Origin: Janthinobacterium sp. LM6
GTDB lineage: Bacteria > Pseudomonadota > Gammaproteobacteria > Burkholderiales > Burkholderiaceae_D
Length of the DNA: 64,000 bases
Assembly (NCBI RefSeq): GCF_002002885.1
Contig: NZ_CP019510.1
Location: forward strand, 5,704,001 to 5,768,000
Reading direction: 5' to 3'
This document shows, piece by piece, positions 19,062 through 27,311 of the stretch. The notes under the pieces are model-generated. The model searched no databases. It was not told the DNA's origin and saw only the letters and a program-made list of their open reading frames with translations. Numbering within the stretch: position 1 is the first letter of the stretch; every line of letters starts with the position of its first letter. The translations under genes were made by a program, and so were the position numbers.

Positions 19062-22013
19062 TTACTGGCAGGCTTCGCATTCCTCAAAGCCATCGTCACC
19101 CGGACGCAGGTAGCAGGCTTCGCCATCGGCGTCGTCCGCTGCCGCTGCTACTACCGGCGCCACGGCCACTGCTGCTGCCGCCACGACCGCCGCCTGGGCG
19201 CTCTGCGCGCTGGCCGACATACCGCCATCGACTGCCACGGCGTTCAGGGCGCCCGTCTTGGACGTCGATTTCTCCATGTGGGTAGCGGCGATGGTACGCA
19301 GGTAGTAGGTGGTTTTCAGGCCACGCAGCCATGCCAGCTTGTAGGTCTCGTCCAGTTTCTTGCCCGATGCGCCAGCCATGTAAATGTTCAGCGACTGGGC
19401 CTGGTCGATCCACTTCTGGCGACGCGAAGCCGCTTCCACCAGCCAGCTTGGCGACACTTCAAAGGCGGTAGCGTAGATATCGCGCAGGTCTTGCGGGATG
19501 CGGTCGATCTTCACCAGCGAGCCGTCGAAGTACTTCAGGTCGGAGATCATGACTTCATCCCACAGGTCGCGCGCCTTCAGGTCGCGCACCAGGTAGCCGT
19601 TGATCTCGGTGAATTCGCCCGACAGGTTCGATTTCACGTACAGGTTCTGGAACGTCGGCTCGATACAGGCCGAGACGCCGATGATGTTCGAAATCGTCGC
19701 CGTCGGGGCGATCGCCACGCAATTCGAGTTGCGCATGCCGAACTTGGCGATGCGTTCGCGCACCGGTGTCCAGTCCATGGCCGACGAGGAATCGACTTCC
19801 AGGTAGCCGCCGCGCTCTTCAGCCAGCAGCTTGACCGAGTCCTGTGGCAGGATGCCACGGTCCCACAGCGAGCCGGCATACGATTCATAGCGGCCGCGCT
19901 CTTCGGCCAGTTCCGTCGACGCCAGGTAGGCGTAGTAGCAGACGGCTTCCATCGAGGTGTCGGCAAACGACACGGCGGCGTCCGAGGCGAACGGGATGCG
20001 CATCATGTGCAGGCAATCCTGGAAGCCCATCACGCCCATGCCGACCGGACGGTGGCGCATGTTCGAATTGCGCGCCTTATCGACGGCGTAGTAATTGATG
20101 TCGATGACGTTGTCGAGCATGCGCATGGCGGTGCGCACGGTCTTGGCCAGCTTGACGTGATCGAGCTTGCCTTCCTTCATGTGCGCCGGCATGTTCACGG
20201 AACCGAGGTTGCAGACGGCGATTTCATCCGGACCCGTGTTCAGCGTGATTTCCGTGCACAAGTTCGAGCTGTGGACGACGCCGACGTGCGACTGCGGGCT
20301 GCGGATGTTGCAAGGGTCCTTGAACGTGATCCATGGGTGGCCCGTTTCAAACAGCATCGACAGCATCTTGCGCCACAGGTCCAGCGCCTGGATTTTCTTG
20401 AAGACGCGGATTTCGCCGGCGGCGGCCTTCGCTTCGTAGCCCAGGTAAGCCTGTTCGAAAGCCTTGCCGACCTTGTCGTGCAGGTCTGGCGTGTCCGACG
20501 GCGAGAACAGGGTCCACTCGCCTTTTTCCATGACGCGCTTCATGAACATGTCGGGAATCCAGTTCGCCGTGTTCATGTCGTGCGTGCGGCGGCGGTCGTC
20601 GCCCGTGTTCTTGCGCAGGTCGAGGAATTCCTCGATATCCATGTGCCAGGTTTCCAGGTAGGCGCAGACGGCGCCCTTGCGCTTGCCGCCCTGGTTGACT
20701 GCCACGGCCGTGTCATTCACCACTTTCAGGAAAGGCACGACGCCTTGCGACTTGCCGTTGGTGCCCTTGATGTGGGCGCCCAGGGCGCGCACTGGCGTCC
20801 AGTCGTTACCCAGACCGCCGGCGAACTTGGCCAGCAGCGCGTTGTCCTTGATGGCGTCGTAGATGCCTTCCAGGTCATCCGAGACGGTGCTCAGGTAGCA
20901 CGACGACAGCTGCGAGCGCAGGGTGCCCGAGTTGAACAGGGTCGGGGTCGAGCTCATGAAGTCGAACGAGGACAGCAGGCTGTAGAACTCGATGGCGCGT
21001 GCTTCGCGGTCCGCCTCGTTCAGCGCCAGGCCCATGGCCACGCGCATGTAGAACGCCTGCGGCATTTCGATGCGCACGTCCTGGATGTGCAGGAAGTAGC
21101 GGTCGTACAGGGTTTGCAGGCCGATGTAGCCGAATTGCAAGTCGCGGTCGGCCACGATGGCTTTGGCCAGGCGTTCCAGGTCGAAGCTGGCGAGTACCGG
21201 GTTCAGCAGTTCGGCGGCGATGCCCTTGGCAATGTATTGCGGGAAATACGTCAGGTATTCGGCGGCAGCGGCCGCTTGCGGCACTTCCTTGCCGAACACT
21301 TCCTTGCGCACCGTGTGCAGCAGGATGCGGGCCGTAACCTGGCTGTAGGCCGGGTCTTTTTCCATCAGCGCGCGCGCCGCCAGGATGGCCGACTTGTGCA
21401 GCTCTTCGACGGGCACGCCGTCGTACAGGTTTTTCACGGTTTCGGCCAGGATGGCGTCGGCATCGACGTGCTTTTCCAGGCCGGCGCAGGCGGCGTTGAT
21501 CAGGTCGCGTACTTCCTGCATGTCCAGCAGGCGGCGCACGCCGTTATCGGTCACGTTCAGTTGTGGTGCGGAAACTTGCGCGGACGCGCCTTGCGCTTCC
21601 TTCTGCAGGCGGCGCTCTTCCATGTGCTTGGCGCGGTACAGCACGTAGGCACGCGCCACGTCGTGCTCGCCCGAACGCATCAGCGACAGTTCCACCTGGT
21701 CTTGCACGTCTTCGATATGGAAGGTGCCGCCGCCCGGATGGCGGCGCACCAGCGCGGCGACGACGCCGTCGGTCAATTGTTCCACCAGTTCGCGGATGCG
21801 TGCCGAGGCTGCGCCCTGGCCGCCGTTAACGGCCAAAAACGCCTTGGTCATGGCGATGGCGATCTTCGAAGGCTCAAATGCCACCACCGCGCCGTTGCGG
21901 CGGATGATGCGATAGTCGCCCAATGCCGCGCCCGTGCTCGCCACGCTGTTGGCCGCGCCTGGCGCTGGCGATACTGGCGTTGGATGGATGGAAATATCTT
22001 GTGGTGATTGCAT
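19062..22013 (-). CDS. nrdA: Ribonucleoside-diphosphate reductase class Ia, alpha subunit
   Basis: NrdA reduces ribonucleoside diphosphates to deoxy forms. In the 983-residue protein residues about 30-125 form an ATP-cone (YRIIRRNGAVVAFEPSKIAI). The active-site cysteines lie in SSCYLST and the N-x-C-x-E motif SNLCTEITLN, followed by AVCNLGSVNM. The tail ends in EECEACQ, the shuttle pair C-x2-C that receives electrons from thioredoxin. It is longer than E. coli NrdA (about 760), partly from N-terminal and alanine-rich C-terminal extensions. Paired NrdR-type boxes lie about 265-310 bases upstream, which fits repression by NrdR. Confidence 0.96.
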   Translation of the reverse strand: MQSPQDISIHPTPVSPAPGAANSVASTGAALGDYRIIRRNGAVVAFEPSKIAIAMTKAFLAVNGGQGAASARIRELVEQLTDGVVAALVRRHPGGGTFHIEDVQDQVELSLMRSGEHDVARAYVLYRAKHMEERRLQKEAQGASAQVSAPQLNVTDNGVRRLLDMQEVRDLINAACAGLEKHVDADAILAETVKNLYDGVPVEELHKSAILAARALMEKDPAYSQVTARILLHTVRKEVFGKEVPQAAAAAEYLTYFPQYIAKGIAAELLNPVLASFDLERLAKAIVADRDLQFGYIGLQTLYDRYFLHIQDVRIEMPQAFYMRVAMGLALNEADREARAIEFYSLLSSFDFMSSTPTLFNSGTLRSQLSSCYLSTVSDDLEGIYDAIKDNALLAKFAGGLGNDWTPVRALGAHIKGTNGKSQGVVPFLKVVNDTAVAVNQGGKRKGAVCAYLETWHMDIEEFLDLRKNTGDDRRRTHDMNTANWIPDMFMKRVMEKGEWTLFSPSDTPDLHDKVGKAFEQAYLGYEAKAAAGEIRVFKKIQALDLWRKMLSMLFETGHPWITFKDPCNIRSPQSHVGVVHSSNLCTEITLNTGPDEIAVCNLGSVNMPAHMKEGKLDHVKLAKTVRTAMRMLDNVIDINYYAVDKARNSNMRHRPVGMGVMGFQDCLHMMRIPFASDAAVSFADTSMEAVCYYAYLASTELAEERGRYESYAGSLWDRGILPQDSVKLLAEERGGYLEVDSSSAMDWTPVRERIAKFGMRNSNCVAIAPTATISNIIGVSACIEPTFQNLYVKSNLSGEFTEINGYLVRDLKARDLWDEVMISDLKYFDGSLVKIDRIPQDLRDIYATAFEVSPSWLVEAASRRQKWIDQAQSLNIYMAGASGKKLDETYKLAWLRGLKTTYYLRTIAATHMEKSTSKTGALNAVAVDGGMSASAQSAQAAVVAAAAVAVAPVVAAAADDADGEACYLRPGDDGFEECEACQ

Positions 22014-22404
22014 TGAAGCTCCCGTTGTCAGCTAAAGTCAGCCTGCAGTTTTGCTGCCGCGTGTGTTGTTGAATAGAACGCCCGGTGGTCAGGGTTTCTT
22101 CAGGTATTTGTTGCTAAATAGTAAATTCATGGTGCATAAAACAGGTCAGTATCCATCTCGCCACACCGCACTGCCCGGCTGGCGCAAAACACGATCAAGG
22201 GTGATAAACCGCCAGTTCCAGTGCTTTATCAGCAATCCGGGTAGCTTTGACAATAATTCTGAAAACGTCTGTGATGGCACTACATATAGTCTTTACATCC
22301 AACTTCTGCACTAATTGTAGTACCCATCGAAGGGCGATGCAATAGTTTTCCGGCATCCGTCCGCGTAATTTTTTGTCTTTTCCTATACGATTTCGGTTGA
22401 CTTT
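22014..22404. other. 391-base intergenic region upstream of nrdA
   Basis: No protein gene is visible. The region lies between the nrdA start and the end of ampD, both on the minus strand, so it must hold the nrdA promoter. Two NrdR-like boxes are at 22277-22323. I could not place a convincing -35/-10 pair or a terminator for ampD. Confidence 0.6.
22277..22323 (-). promoter_or_regulatory. Tandem NrdR boxes upstream of nrdA
   Basis: Two 16-base partly palindromic boxes, gcactacatatagtct (22277-22292) and gcactaattgtagtac (22308-22323), resemble the NrdR consensus acaCwATATwGtgt-type palindrome. Each has an ACTA...TAGT core. They are separated by 15 bases, so their centres are 31 bases apart, about three helical turns. 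That is the spacing known for functional NrdR box pairs. NrdR represses ribonucleotide reductase genes when (d)ATP is bound. Confidence 0.7.
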
Positions 22405-23016
22405 TCAGGGCATGGCTGGGAAGCCCAATCCCCGCGAAGTAAGCGCTAACGCAGCTTGTCCGTTCAGCGTTTCCAGCCAGCATTCTTGATAAAAATGCCA
22501 GTCAAAAAACGGCCCCGGATCCGTCTTCCTGCCCGGCGCGATATGCTCGTGGCCGCGCACCTGGGACAGCCCGTAGCGCGCCACCAGCGCCGCCGTCAGC
22601 GCCGCCAGCACATGATATTGCCGCCGCTGGAACGGCACATCGTCCGCGCCTTCCATTTCGATACCGATGGAATAGCCATTGCACTGCGGGCGTCCTTCGA
22701 AGGCGGACGCGCCCGCATGCCAGGCACGTTGATCAGCAGAAACATATTGCAACAACGCACCATCGCGCCGCACAAAAAAGTGCGCCGACACCTGCAAGCC
22801 ACGCAGGTCGGCGAAAGAAGGATCGGCATTATAATCTACCCGGCCCGTAAACAAGTCCGACACATGCGGCCCGCCAAAGCGGCCACCCGGCAAGCTGATG
22901 TTATGGATCACCAGCAAATCGACTTGCGCACCGTCCGGACGCGCATCGCAGTACGGCGAGTCATAGCGCAGCGCGCCATCGCACCAGCCATCTTCATCTA
23001 TCGTCCATGCACTCAT
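22405..23016 (-). CDS. ampD: 1,6-anhydro-N-acetylmuramyl-L-alanine amidase
   Basis: AmpD removes the peptide from anhydro-muropeptides in the cytoplasm during wall recycling. The 203-residue product has the amidase_2 fold: LLVIHNISLPGG with the first zinc histidine near residue 38, RAWHAG, GYSIGIEMEG with the catalytic glutamate, and RGHEHIAPGRKTDPGPFFDW with the remaining zinc and catalytic residues. It starts with the ATG at 23014-23016, overlapping the end of the sigma54 activator by 23 bases. With mpl in the same window, two steps of murein recycling are represented. Confidence 0.95.
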   Translation of the reverse strand: MSAWTIDEDGWCDGALRYDSPYCDARPDGAQVDLLVIHNISLPGGRFGGPHVSDLFTGRVDYNADPSFADLRGLQVSAHFFVRRDGALLQYVSADQRAWHAGASAFEGRPQCNGYSIGIEMEGADDVPFQRRQYHVLAALTAALVARYGLSQVRGHEHIAPGRKTDPGPFFDWHFYQECWLETLNGQAALALTSRGLGFPAMP

Positions 23017-24073
23017 CAAATAGGGCTTCCTGTATCGTCAATTTCTGCATGCGGTAACGCAACTGGCGCACGCTCAAGCCCAGCTGGCGCGCCGCCCGTG
23101 CGCGGTGGTAACGCGCCTGCACCAGCGCCAGCATGATCATGTCGCGCTCGGCCTGGCGCAAATACACATCCAGCGGCAAGACGTTGGCCACGCCATACGC
23201 CGCCATGCCAGGCAGACACAGTTGCCGCTCCAACACAGCCGGCATTGCCGGCGCCGCCCGCAAGGGCACGTTGCCCGCCGCGGAGGGCAAGGCCAGCCCG
23301 TCGAGCGCGATCACGCCGCCATCGGCAAAGGCCAGCGCCCGTTCCAGCACGTTTTCCAGTTCGCGCACATTGCCGGGAAACGCATATGCGGCCAGGGCCG
23401 CCAGCACCGGCGGCGCCAGGCTCACGGCCCGGTGCGGCGACAGGCGCGCGAGGATCACCTCACATAATACCTGCAGATCGCCGCGCCGTTCGCGCAGCGG
23501 CGGCAGCGCCAGCTCGATCACATTCAGGCGGTAAAACAGGTCCTGGCGAAACGTTCCGGCGGCCACGCCGCGCGTCAGGCCATGCTGGCTGGCGCACAGG
23601 ATGCGCACGTCGACAGCTTCGTCAGTACTGCCGCCCAGCTTGCGCACGCGGTGCTCTTGCAGCACGCGCAACAGTTTCACCTGCATGGCCAGCGGCAGAT
23701 CGTCGACTTCGTCGAGCAGCAGGCTGCCGCCGTGGGCCGCCTGGAACAAGCCCTGGCGCTCGTGCAGCGCGCCCGTATAGGCACCCGGGCGGCAGCCGAA
23801 GAATTCCGCTTCCATCAGCGCTTCGGGAATGGCGCCGCAGTTGACGGCGATAAACGGGAAACTGGCGCGCGCGCCCTGCGCATGGATGGCGCGCGCCGCC
23901 AGTTCCTTGCCTGTGCCCGATTCGCCGCGGATGGCCACCGGCGCGCCGCAGCGGGCGATGCGGCCGATCTGCGCGCGCAGCGCCTGCATGGGCAGCGAGT
24001 TGCCGCTCAGTTGCGGCGCCGGTGGCATGCCGTCGGCGGTCGGCGGGCTGGAACGGGGGCTGGGACGGGACAT
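22994..24073 (-). CDS. Sigma54-dependent activator, PilR-like, no receiver domain
   Basis: The 359-residue protein begins almost directly with a sigma54 AAA+ domain: Walker A GESGTGKE near residue 50, the sigma54-contact loop as GAYTGA near 95, Walker B region GGSLLLDEVDDL near 117 and FPGNVRELENVLERAL near 230. A Fis-type helix-turn-helix (RARAARQLGLSVRQLRYRMQ) follows near the end. The N-terminal receiver domain of PilR is missing and no PilS kinase gene follows, although the neighbours ampD, PP0621-like and ypjD-like match the usual pilRS locus. The ATG at 24073 is chosen over an upstream TTG. Targets are unknown; type IV pilus control is only a possibility from ancestry. Confidence 0.82.
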   Translation of the reverse strand: MSRPSPRSSPPTADGMPPAPQLSGNSLPMQALRAQIGRIARCGAPVAIRGESGTGKELAARAIHAQGARASFPFIAVNCGAIPEALMEAEFFGCRPGAYTGALHERQGLFQAAHGGSLLLDEVDDLPLAMQVKLLRVLQEHRVRKLGGSTDEAVDVRILCASQHGLTRGVAAGTFRQDLFYRLNVIELALPPLRERRGDLQVLCEVILARLSPHRAVSLAPPVLAALAAYAFPGNVRELENVLERALAFADGGVIALDGLALPSAAGNVPLRAAPAMPAVLERQLCLPGMAAYGVANVLPLDVYLRQAERDMIMLALVQARYHRARAARQLGLSVRQLRYRMQKLTIQEALFDECMDDR

Positions 24074-24193
24074 GGTAAGCGCGCCTTTCTGCAATGGCGG
24101 CGGCGAACCGCCTGCTGCAGATGCTACGCCGGACGGATGCCGGAGGACGTTACGATACGGATGAGCAACGCACGCGGCCCTGCAAACCGCCCC

Positions 24194-24454
24194 TTACAGC
24201 GTGGCGTGCGCGTGGCTGCAGTAGTCGTGGCCCTTGGCCTGCACGTTTTCCGAGGCCGGGTAGTACACGCCGCAATGGGCGCAGCACAGCATCAGTTCGG
24301 CATCCGGCAATTCCTGCGGCCGCACCGGCGGCGTAAACGGATTCGGCCGCTGCTGCTGTTGCGCGCGGGCCCGCTGCTGCATGCCACGAATCTTGCTGCG
24401 GATAGCGAACAGCACCAGGAACACCAGCGCCAGCCAGAATAAAACACGTGTCAT
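24194..24454 (-). CDS. PP0621-family small zinc-binding membrane protein
   Basis: The 86-residue protein starts MTRVLFWLALVFLVLFAI, a membrane segment, followed by a glutamine/arginine-rich linker and a cysteine/histidine cluster, LMLCCAHCGVYYPASE and HDYCSHAH, that could bind zinc. It matches the short proteins found between pilS and ypjD genes in Burkholderiales, called PP0621 family; function is unknown. Its ATG overlaps the stop of the YpjD-like gene by four bases (ATGA). A much longer frame covers the same stop codon, but it is the shadow of the neighbour. Confidence 0.8.
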   Translation of the reverse strand: MTRVLFWLALVFLVLFAIRSKIRGMQQRARAQQQQRPNPFTPPVRPQELPDAELMLCCAHCGVYYPASENVQAKGHDYCSHAHATL

Positions 24455-25254
24455 GCGAATCCTCGGTGTAAAACCACTTCCAGTACAAAACGGCTGCCGA
24501 CATAGGCCAGCAGCAAGGTGGCGAAACCGGCCAGGGTAAAACTCAGGGCCGTCTTGCCGCGCCAGCCGCGGAAGCGGCGGCCTGCCAGCAGCGAGGCAAA
24601 CAGCAGCCACGACAGCATGGTGAACACGGATTTGTGATCCCAGTTGAGCGCCTTGCCAAATAATTGCTCGGAAAACACGATGCCCGACAGCACGGTCAGG
24701 CTGAGCAAAATAAAACCCAGGCCGATCATGCGGAACAACAGCTTTTCCATCGTCAGCAAGGCTGGCAACTGGTCCAGCGCGCTGCCGATGAAGCCGCGGC
24801 TTTCGCTGCGCGTGTGCAAACGCGATTCCTGCAGCGCCATCAGCACGGCGTGAAAGGCGGCAATCGTCAAGGTGCTGTAGGCGAGCACGGCCACAGCAAT
24901 ATGCCAGCCGAAGACGGCCGACTTGCCTTCCATGCTGACCTGGCTGCCGGGAAAGGCCCAGGCCAGGCCGATGGCGAGGACGGCGCTGGGCATGACCATG
25001 CGGCGCAAGCCGTCCAAACTGAAATTGCGGTTCTCTATCCAGTAGGCGCCCACCGAGACCCACAGCGCGGCCGACAGCATGGCGGAAAAACCGAAGCGCA
25101 AGGTGCCCGGCGCCATCAGGTCGAACCACAGCGTGGCGGCGTGCGCCAGCCAGGCGACGCCGGTCAGGCCGGCAATGAGCCGGGCACGGGACGAGGGAAG
25201 CACCGCGCACACCGCATACAACAGGGCGGCGATGAAAAAGAAATAGATCTGCAT
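24451..25254 (-). CDS. YpjD/CcsA-like inner membrane protein (cytochrome c assembly fold)
   Basis: The 267-residue protein has about eight membrane segments. It carries the CcsA/ResC-like stretch GWHIAVAVLAYSTLTIAAFHAVLM and late histidine/tryptophan regions (LNWDHKSVFTMLSWLLFASL). The YpjD family resembles haem-handling CcsA proteins but its own role is unproven. In related genomes this gene usually lies back-to-back with ffh. Here ffh is 11.8 kb away at 37069, with an iron-uptake block between, which suggests an insertion. It is the first gene of the ypjD-PP0621 pair. Confidence 0.82.
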   Translation of the reverse strand: MQIYFFFIAALLYAVCAVLPSSRARLIAGLTGVAWLAHAATLWFDLMAPGTLRFGFSAMLSAALWVSVGAYWIENRNFSLDGLRRMVMPSAVLAIGLAWAFPGSQVSMEGKSAVFGWHIAVAVLAYSTLTIAAFHAVLMALQESRLHTRSESRGFIGSALDQLPALLTMEKLLFRMIGLGFILLSLTVLSGIVFSEQLFGKALNWDHKSVFTMLSWLLFASLLAGRRFRGWRGKTALSFTLAGFATLLLAYVGSRFVLEVVLHRGFA

Positions 25255-25514
25255 AGTTTAAGTTTACACCATAGCCGACAAGCGCGATTCAGGCGACAGC
25301 CCGGGTGACAGGCACGACGCCGCCATCCAATGCCGCAAGCCTGCCATGATATCGCGCCTGAGGCATGACGGGGTGGCGCACCCTCAAGATTTCGGCAATC
25401 TTTCCTGCGGCGCACTATCGCCGCGCCGCGGGCACGTTGCCATCCTGATTAGCCAGTCCTATAATTATGTCCACAAAGCAATATTTATCCACCTTGACGC
25501 CACCGCCCCTCGCC

Positions 25515-26120
25515 ATGTCTTTTCTGAAATTGTCCTGGACCTGTCTCTTGCTGGCCGCCTGTACTATATTAGGCGGCTGCATGAAAGATGCACCTTCCCA
25601 ATCCACGTACGAGGAATATTTCCGTACGTCCATCCAAAGCTATGACCTGTACAAACAGTACTTCGACATCGCGACGCTGGAAAAGCTCAATGGCTGGAAA
25701 GAGAACGAACAGTACGAAATCAAGGGCTCGGCCGTGCTGCGCGCCAAGGTGGGCTACCTGGAATTGCTGGCCGACGTGGCCGACAGGCTCGAAACAGAGG
25801 CGAAGACGGATGGCTCCGTGGGCATGACCATGGGCCTGGGCCTGATGGCGCGCGGCATGGGCGGTGAAAACAAGGTTTTCCGCGAATTCTGGGCGCAGCA
25901 GCAGGAAAAGAAGGCGATCCCCGCGCCGCTGCTGGCGCGCCAGGCGGCGATGACGGCCGAACGTTTCGAGAACCTCATGCAATGGTCGGACCAGATCGTG
26001 CAAGACAATTACGGCGCCATCATCAGCCGCCAGCTCAAGAAAGGCGATGAACTGACGCGCATCTACACCTTGAGCTTCCGGCAGACGGAAAAAGGCTGGA
26101 TGGGTTTTAACGCCCGCTAA
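25515..26120 (+). CDS. Predicted lipoprotein of unknown function
   Basis: From the ATG at 25515 the product has 201 residues and starts MSFLKLSWTCLLLAACTILGGC; the LGGC lipobox marks the cysteine near residue 22 as the lipidation site. An upstream in-frame start would bury this signal. The mature protein is mostly helical and hydrophilic, with no domain I recognise. It has the only plus-strand start between the YpjD-like gene and ffh and ends at a bidirectional terminator. It may be part of the accessory block. Confidence 0.65.
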   Translation: MSFLKLSWTCLLLAACTILGGCMKDAPSQSTYEEYFRTSIQSYDLYKQYFDIATLEKLNGWKENEQYEIKGSAVLRAKVGYLELLADVADRLETEAKTDGSVGMTMGLGLMARGMGGENKVFREFWAQQQEKKAIPAPLLARQAAMTAERFENLMQWSDQIVQDNYGAIISRQLKKGDELTRIYTLSFRQTEKGWMGFNAR

Positions 26121-26135
26121 GGCCACGCCTCCACA

Positions 26136-26173
26136 AAAAAACCTCCGCGCCATCGCTGGCACGGAGGTTTTTT
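26136..26173. terminator. Bidirectional terminator
   Basis: Arms AAAAAACCTCCG / CGGAGGTTTTTT (26136-26147 and 26162-26173) enclose a 14-base loop. A/T runs on both sides suit both converging genes, the lipoprotein (plus) and the solute-binding protein (minus). Confidence 0.9.
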
Positions 26174-26187
26174 AATGGTTGCTTGAT

Positions 26188-27177
26188 TTACTTCACATTC
26201 AGGCTCTTTTTCGCCTGCTCCAGCAAGTCCGTCTTGACCCAGTCCTTGGCCACGGGCGGCTTCGTCATGCGGCCCACGCCCGTTTTCACCATCACGTCCG
26301 TCGTGATCTGGATGTGTTCGGGCGAGATGTCATACGAATACGGCGAATTGCTGATCGCGTCGTCGAAGTCATCCTTCGTGATCTGGCCGCGGAACACCAC
26401 TTCGCGCACATATTTTTCCGCCGTCGCCTTGTTGTCGATAAAGGTTTTCGTGGCTTCGACGAAGCAGCGCATGAATTTTTCCGCCACGGGACGGCGTTCC
26501 TTGTAAAACTTTTCCGTCATCACCATGGTGCGCACGGGTTCGCCGATCGGCGTGTCGTACGGTTTGATGACTTCGGTGCCGAAACCCTTGTTGATCGCCT
26601 GTGACGATTGCGGCTCCGACTGCATCATGGCGTCGATATTCTTGCCCATCAGCGCCTGGTTCAAGTCGGCGTAGGCGAGGAACACCAGCTGCACATCCTT
26701 GCCCTTGGTTTCGGAATACGTCAGGCCCGCCTGCGACAGCTCGGCCAGCAGCAGCACTTCCTGGATGCCGCCGCGCGTCACGCCCACGCGCTTGCCCTTG
26801 AGTTCCTTGACGCTGGAGATCTTTTGCCCCGCGCCCGCCACCAGGCGCGCGCCGCCCTTGGCAAAGCCTGCCACCACATAGATGGGTGCGCCGCCGGCGC
26901 GGCCGGAAATGGCGGCTTCGGAGGCCGTCGCCCCCACGTCCAGCTCGCCCGCGATAATCGCCTGCATCACGTCGAGGCCCTTGGCGAAGACATGCTCTTC
27001 GACCTTGATGCCGCACTTGGGCGCGATTTCCTTGATGTACGACACGGCGCCGTAATGGGCGAACTTCAAATTGCCCAGGCGCACGACTTCCTGCGCGTGG
27101 GCCTGGACAGCGCCCATGCCGAAGGCCAGCATGAGGGCGACGGCAATACCGGTCTTCAAGGTTGATTTTTTCTGCAT
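26188..27177 (-). CDS. ABC transporter substrate-binding protein (NrtA/SsuA/TauA-like)
   Basis: The ATG at 27175-27177 is preceded by AGGAGAA and gives 329 residues: a signal peptide (TGIAVALMLAFGMGAVQAHA), then a periplasmic binding fold with VVRLGNLKFAHYGAVSYIKE, GELDVGATASEAAISGRAG and KGKRVGVTRGG. This is the family that binds nitrate, taurine, sulfonates or thiamine precursors. The region at the binding cleft does not point to one ligand. No permease or ATPase gene is adjacent, so it is an orphan unless its partners are elsewhere. Confidence 0.8.
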   Translation of the reverse strand: MQKKSTLKTGIAVALMLAFGMGAVQAHAQEVVRLGNLKFAHYGAVSYIKEIAPKCGIKVEEHVFAKGLDVMQAIIAGELDVGATASEAAISGRAGGAPIYVVAGFAKGGARLVAGAGQKISSVKELKGKRVGVTRGGIQEVLLLAELSQAGLTYSETKGKDVQLVFLAYADLNQALMGKNIDAMMQSEPQSSQAINKGFGTEVIKPYDTPIGEPVRTMVMTEKFYKERRPVAEKFMRCFVEATKTFIDNKATAEKYVREVVFRGQITKDDFDDAISNSPYSYDISPEHIQITTDVMVKTGVGRMTKPPVAKDWVKTDLLEQAKKSLNVK

Positions 27178-27311
27178 CGGGTTCTCCTGTGGTGGTTGGT
27201 GTGTGCCCGCAAGGGCATAAAACACGGCGCTTTTATTATGAGGAGATAGTACCGTGTGTTGGAGCCATAGCAACATTTTTTTTGCCGGCAGCCACGCTGC
27301 CGGCGTTGTCT

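Noticed and set aside
18540-22007. A 1155-codon plus-strand frame opposite nrdA and nrdB
   Set aside because: It is the antisense shadow of two complete, well-recognised reductase genes and shows shadow-like composition rich in Arg, His, Val and Gln.
24194-25210. A 338-codon frame ending at the PP0621-like stop
   Set aside because: Its first 250 codons overlap the YpjD-like gene in another frame and have shadow composition; the real start is the ATG at 24454 overlapping the ypjD stop.
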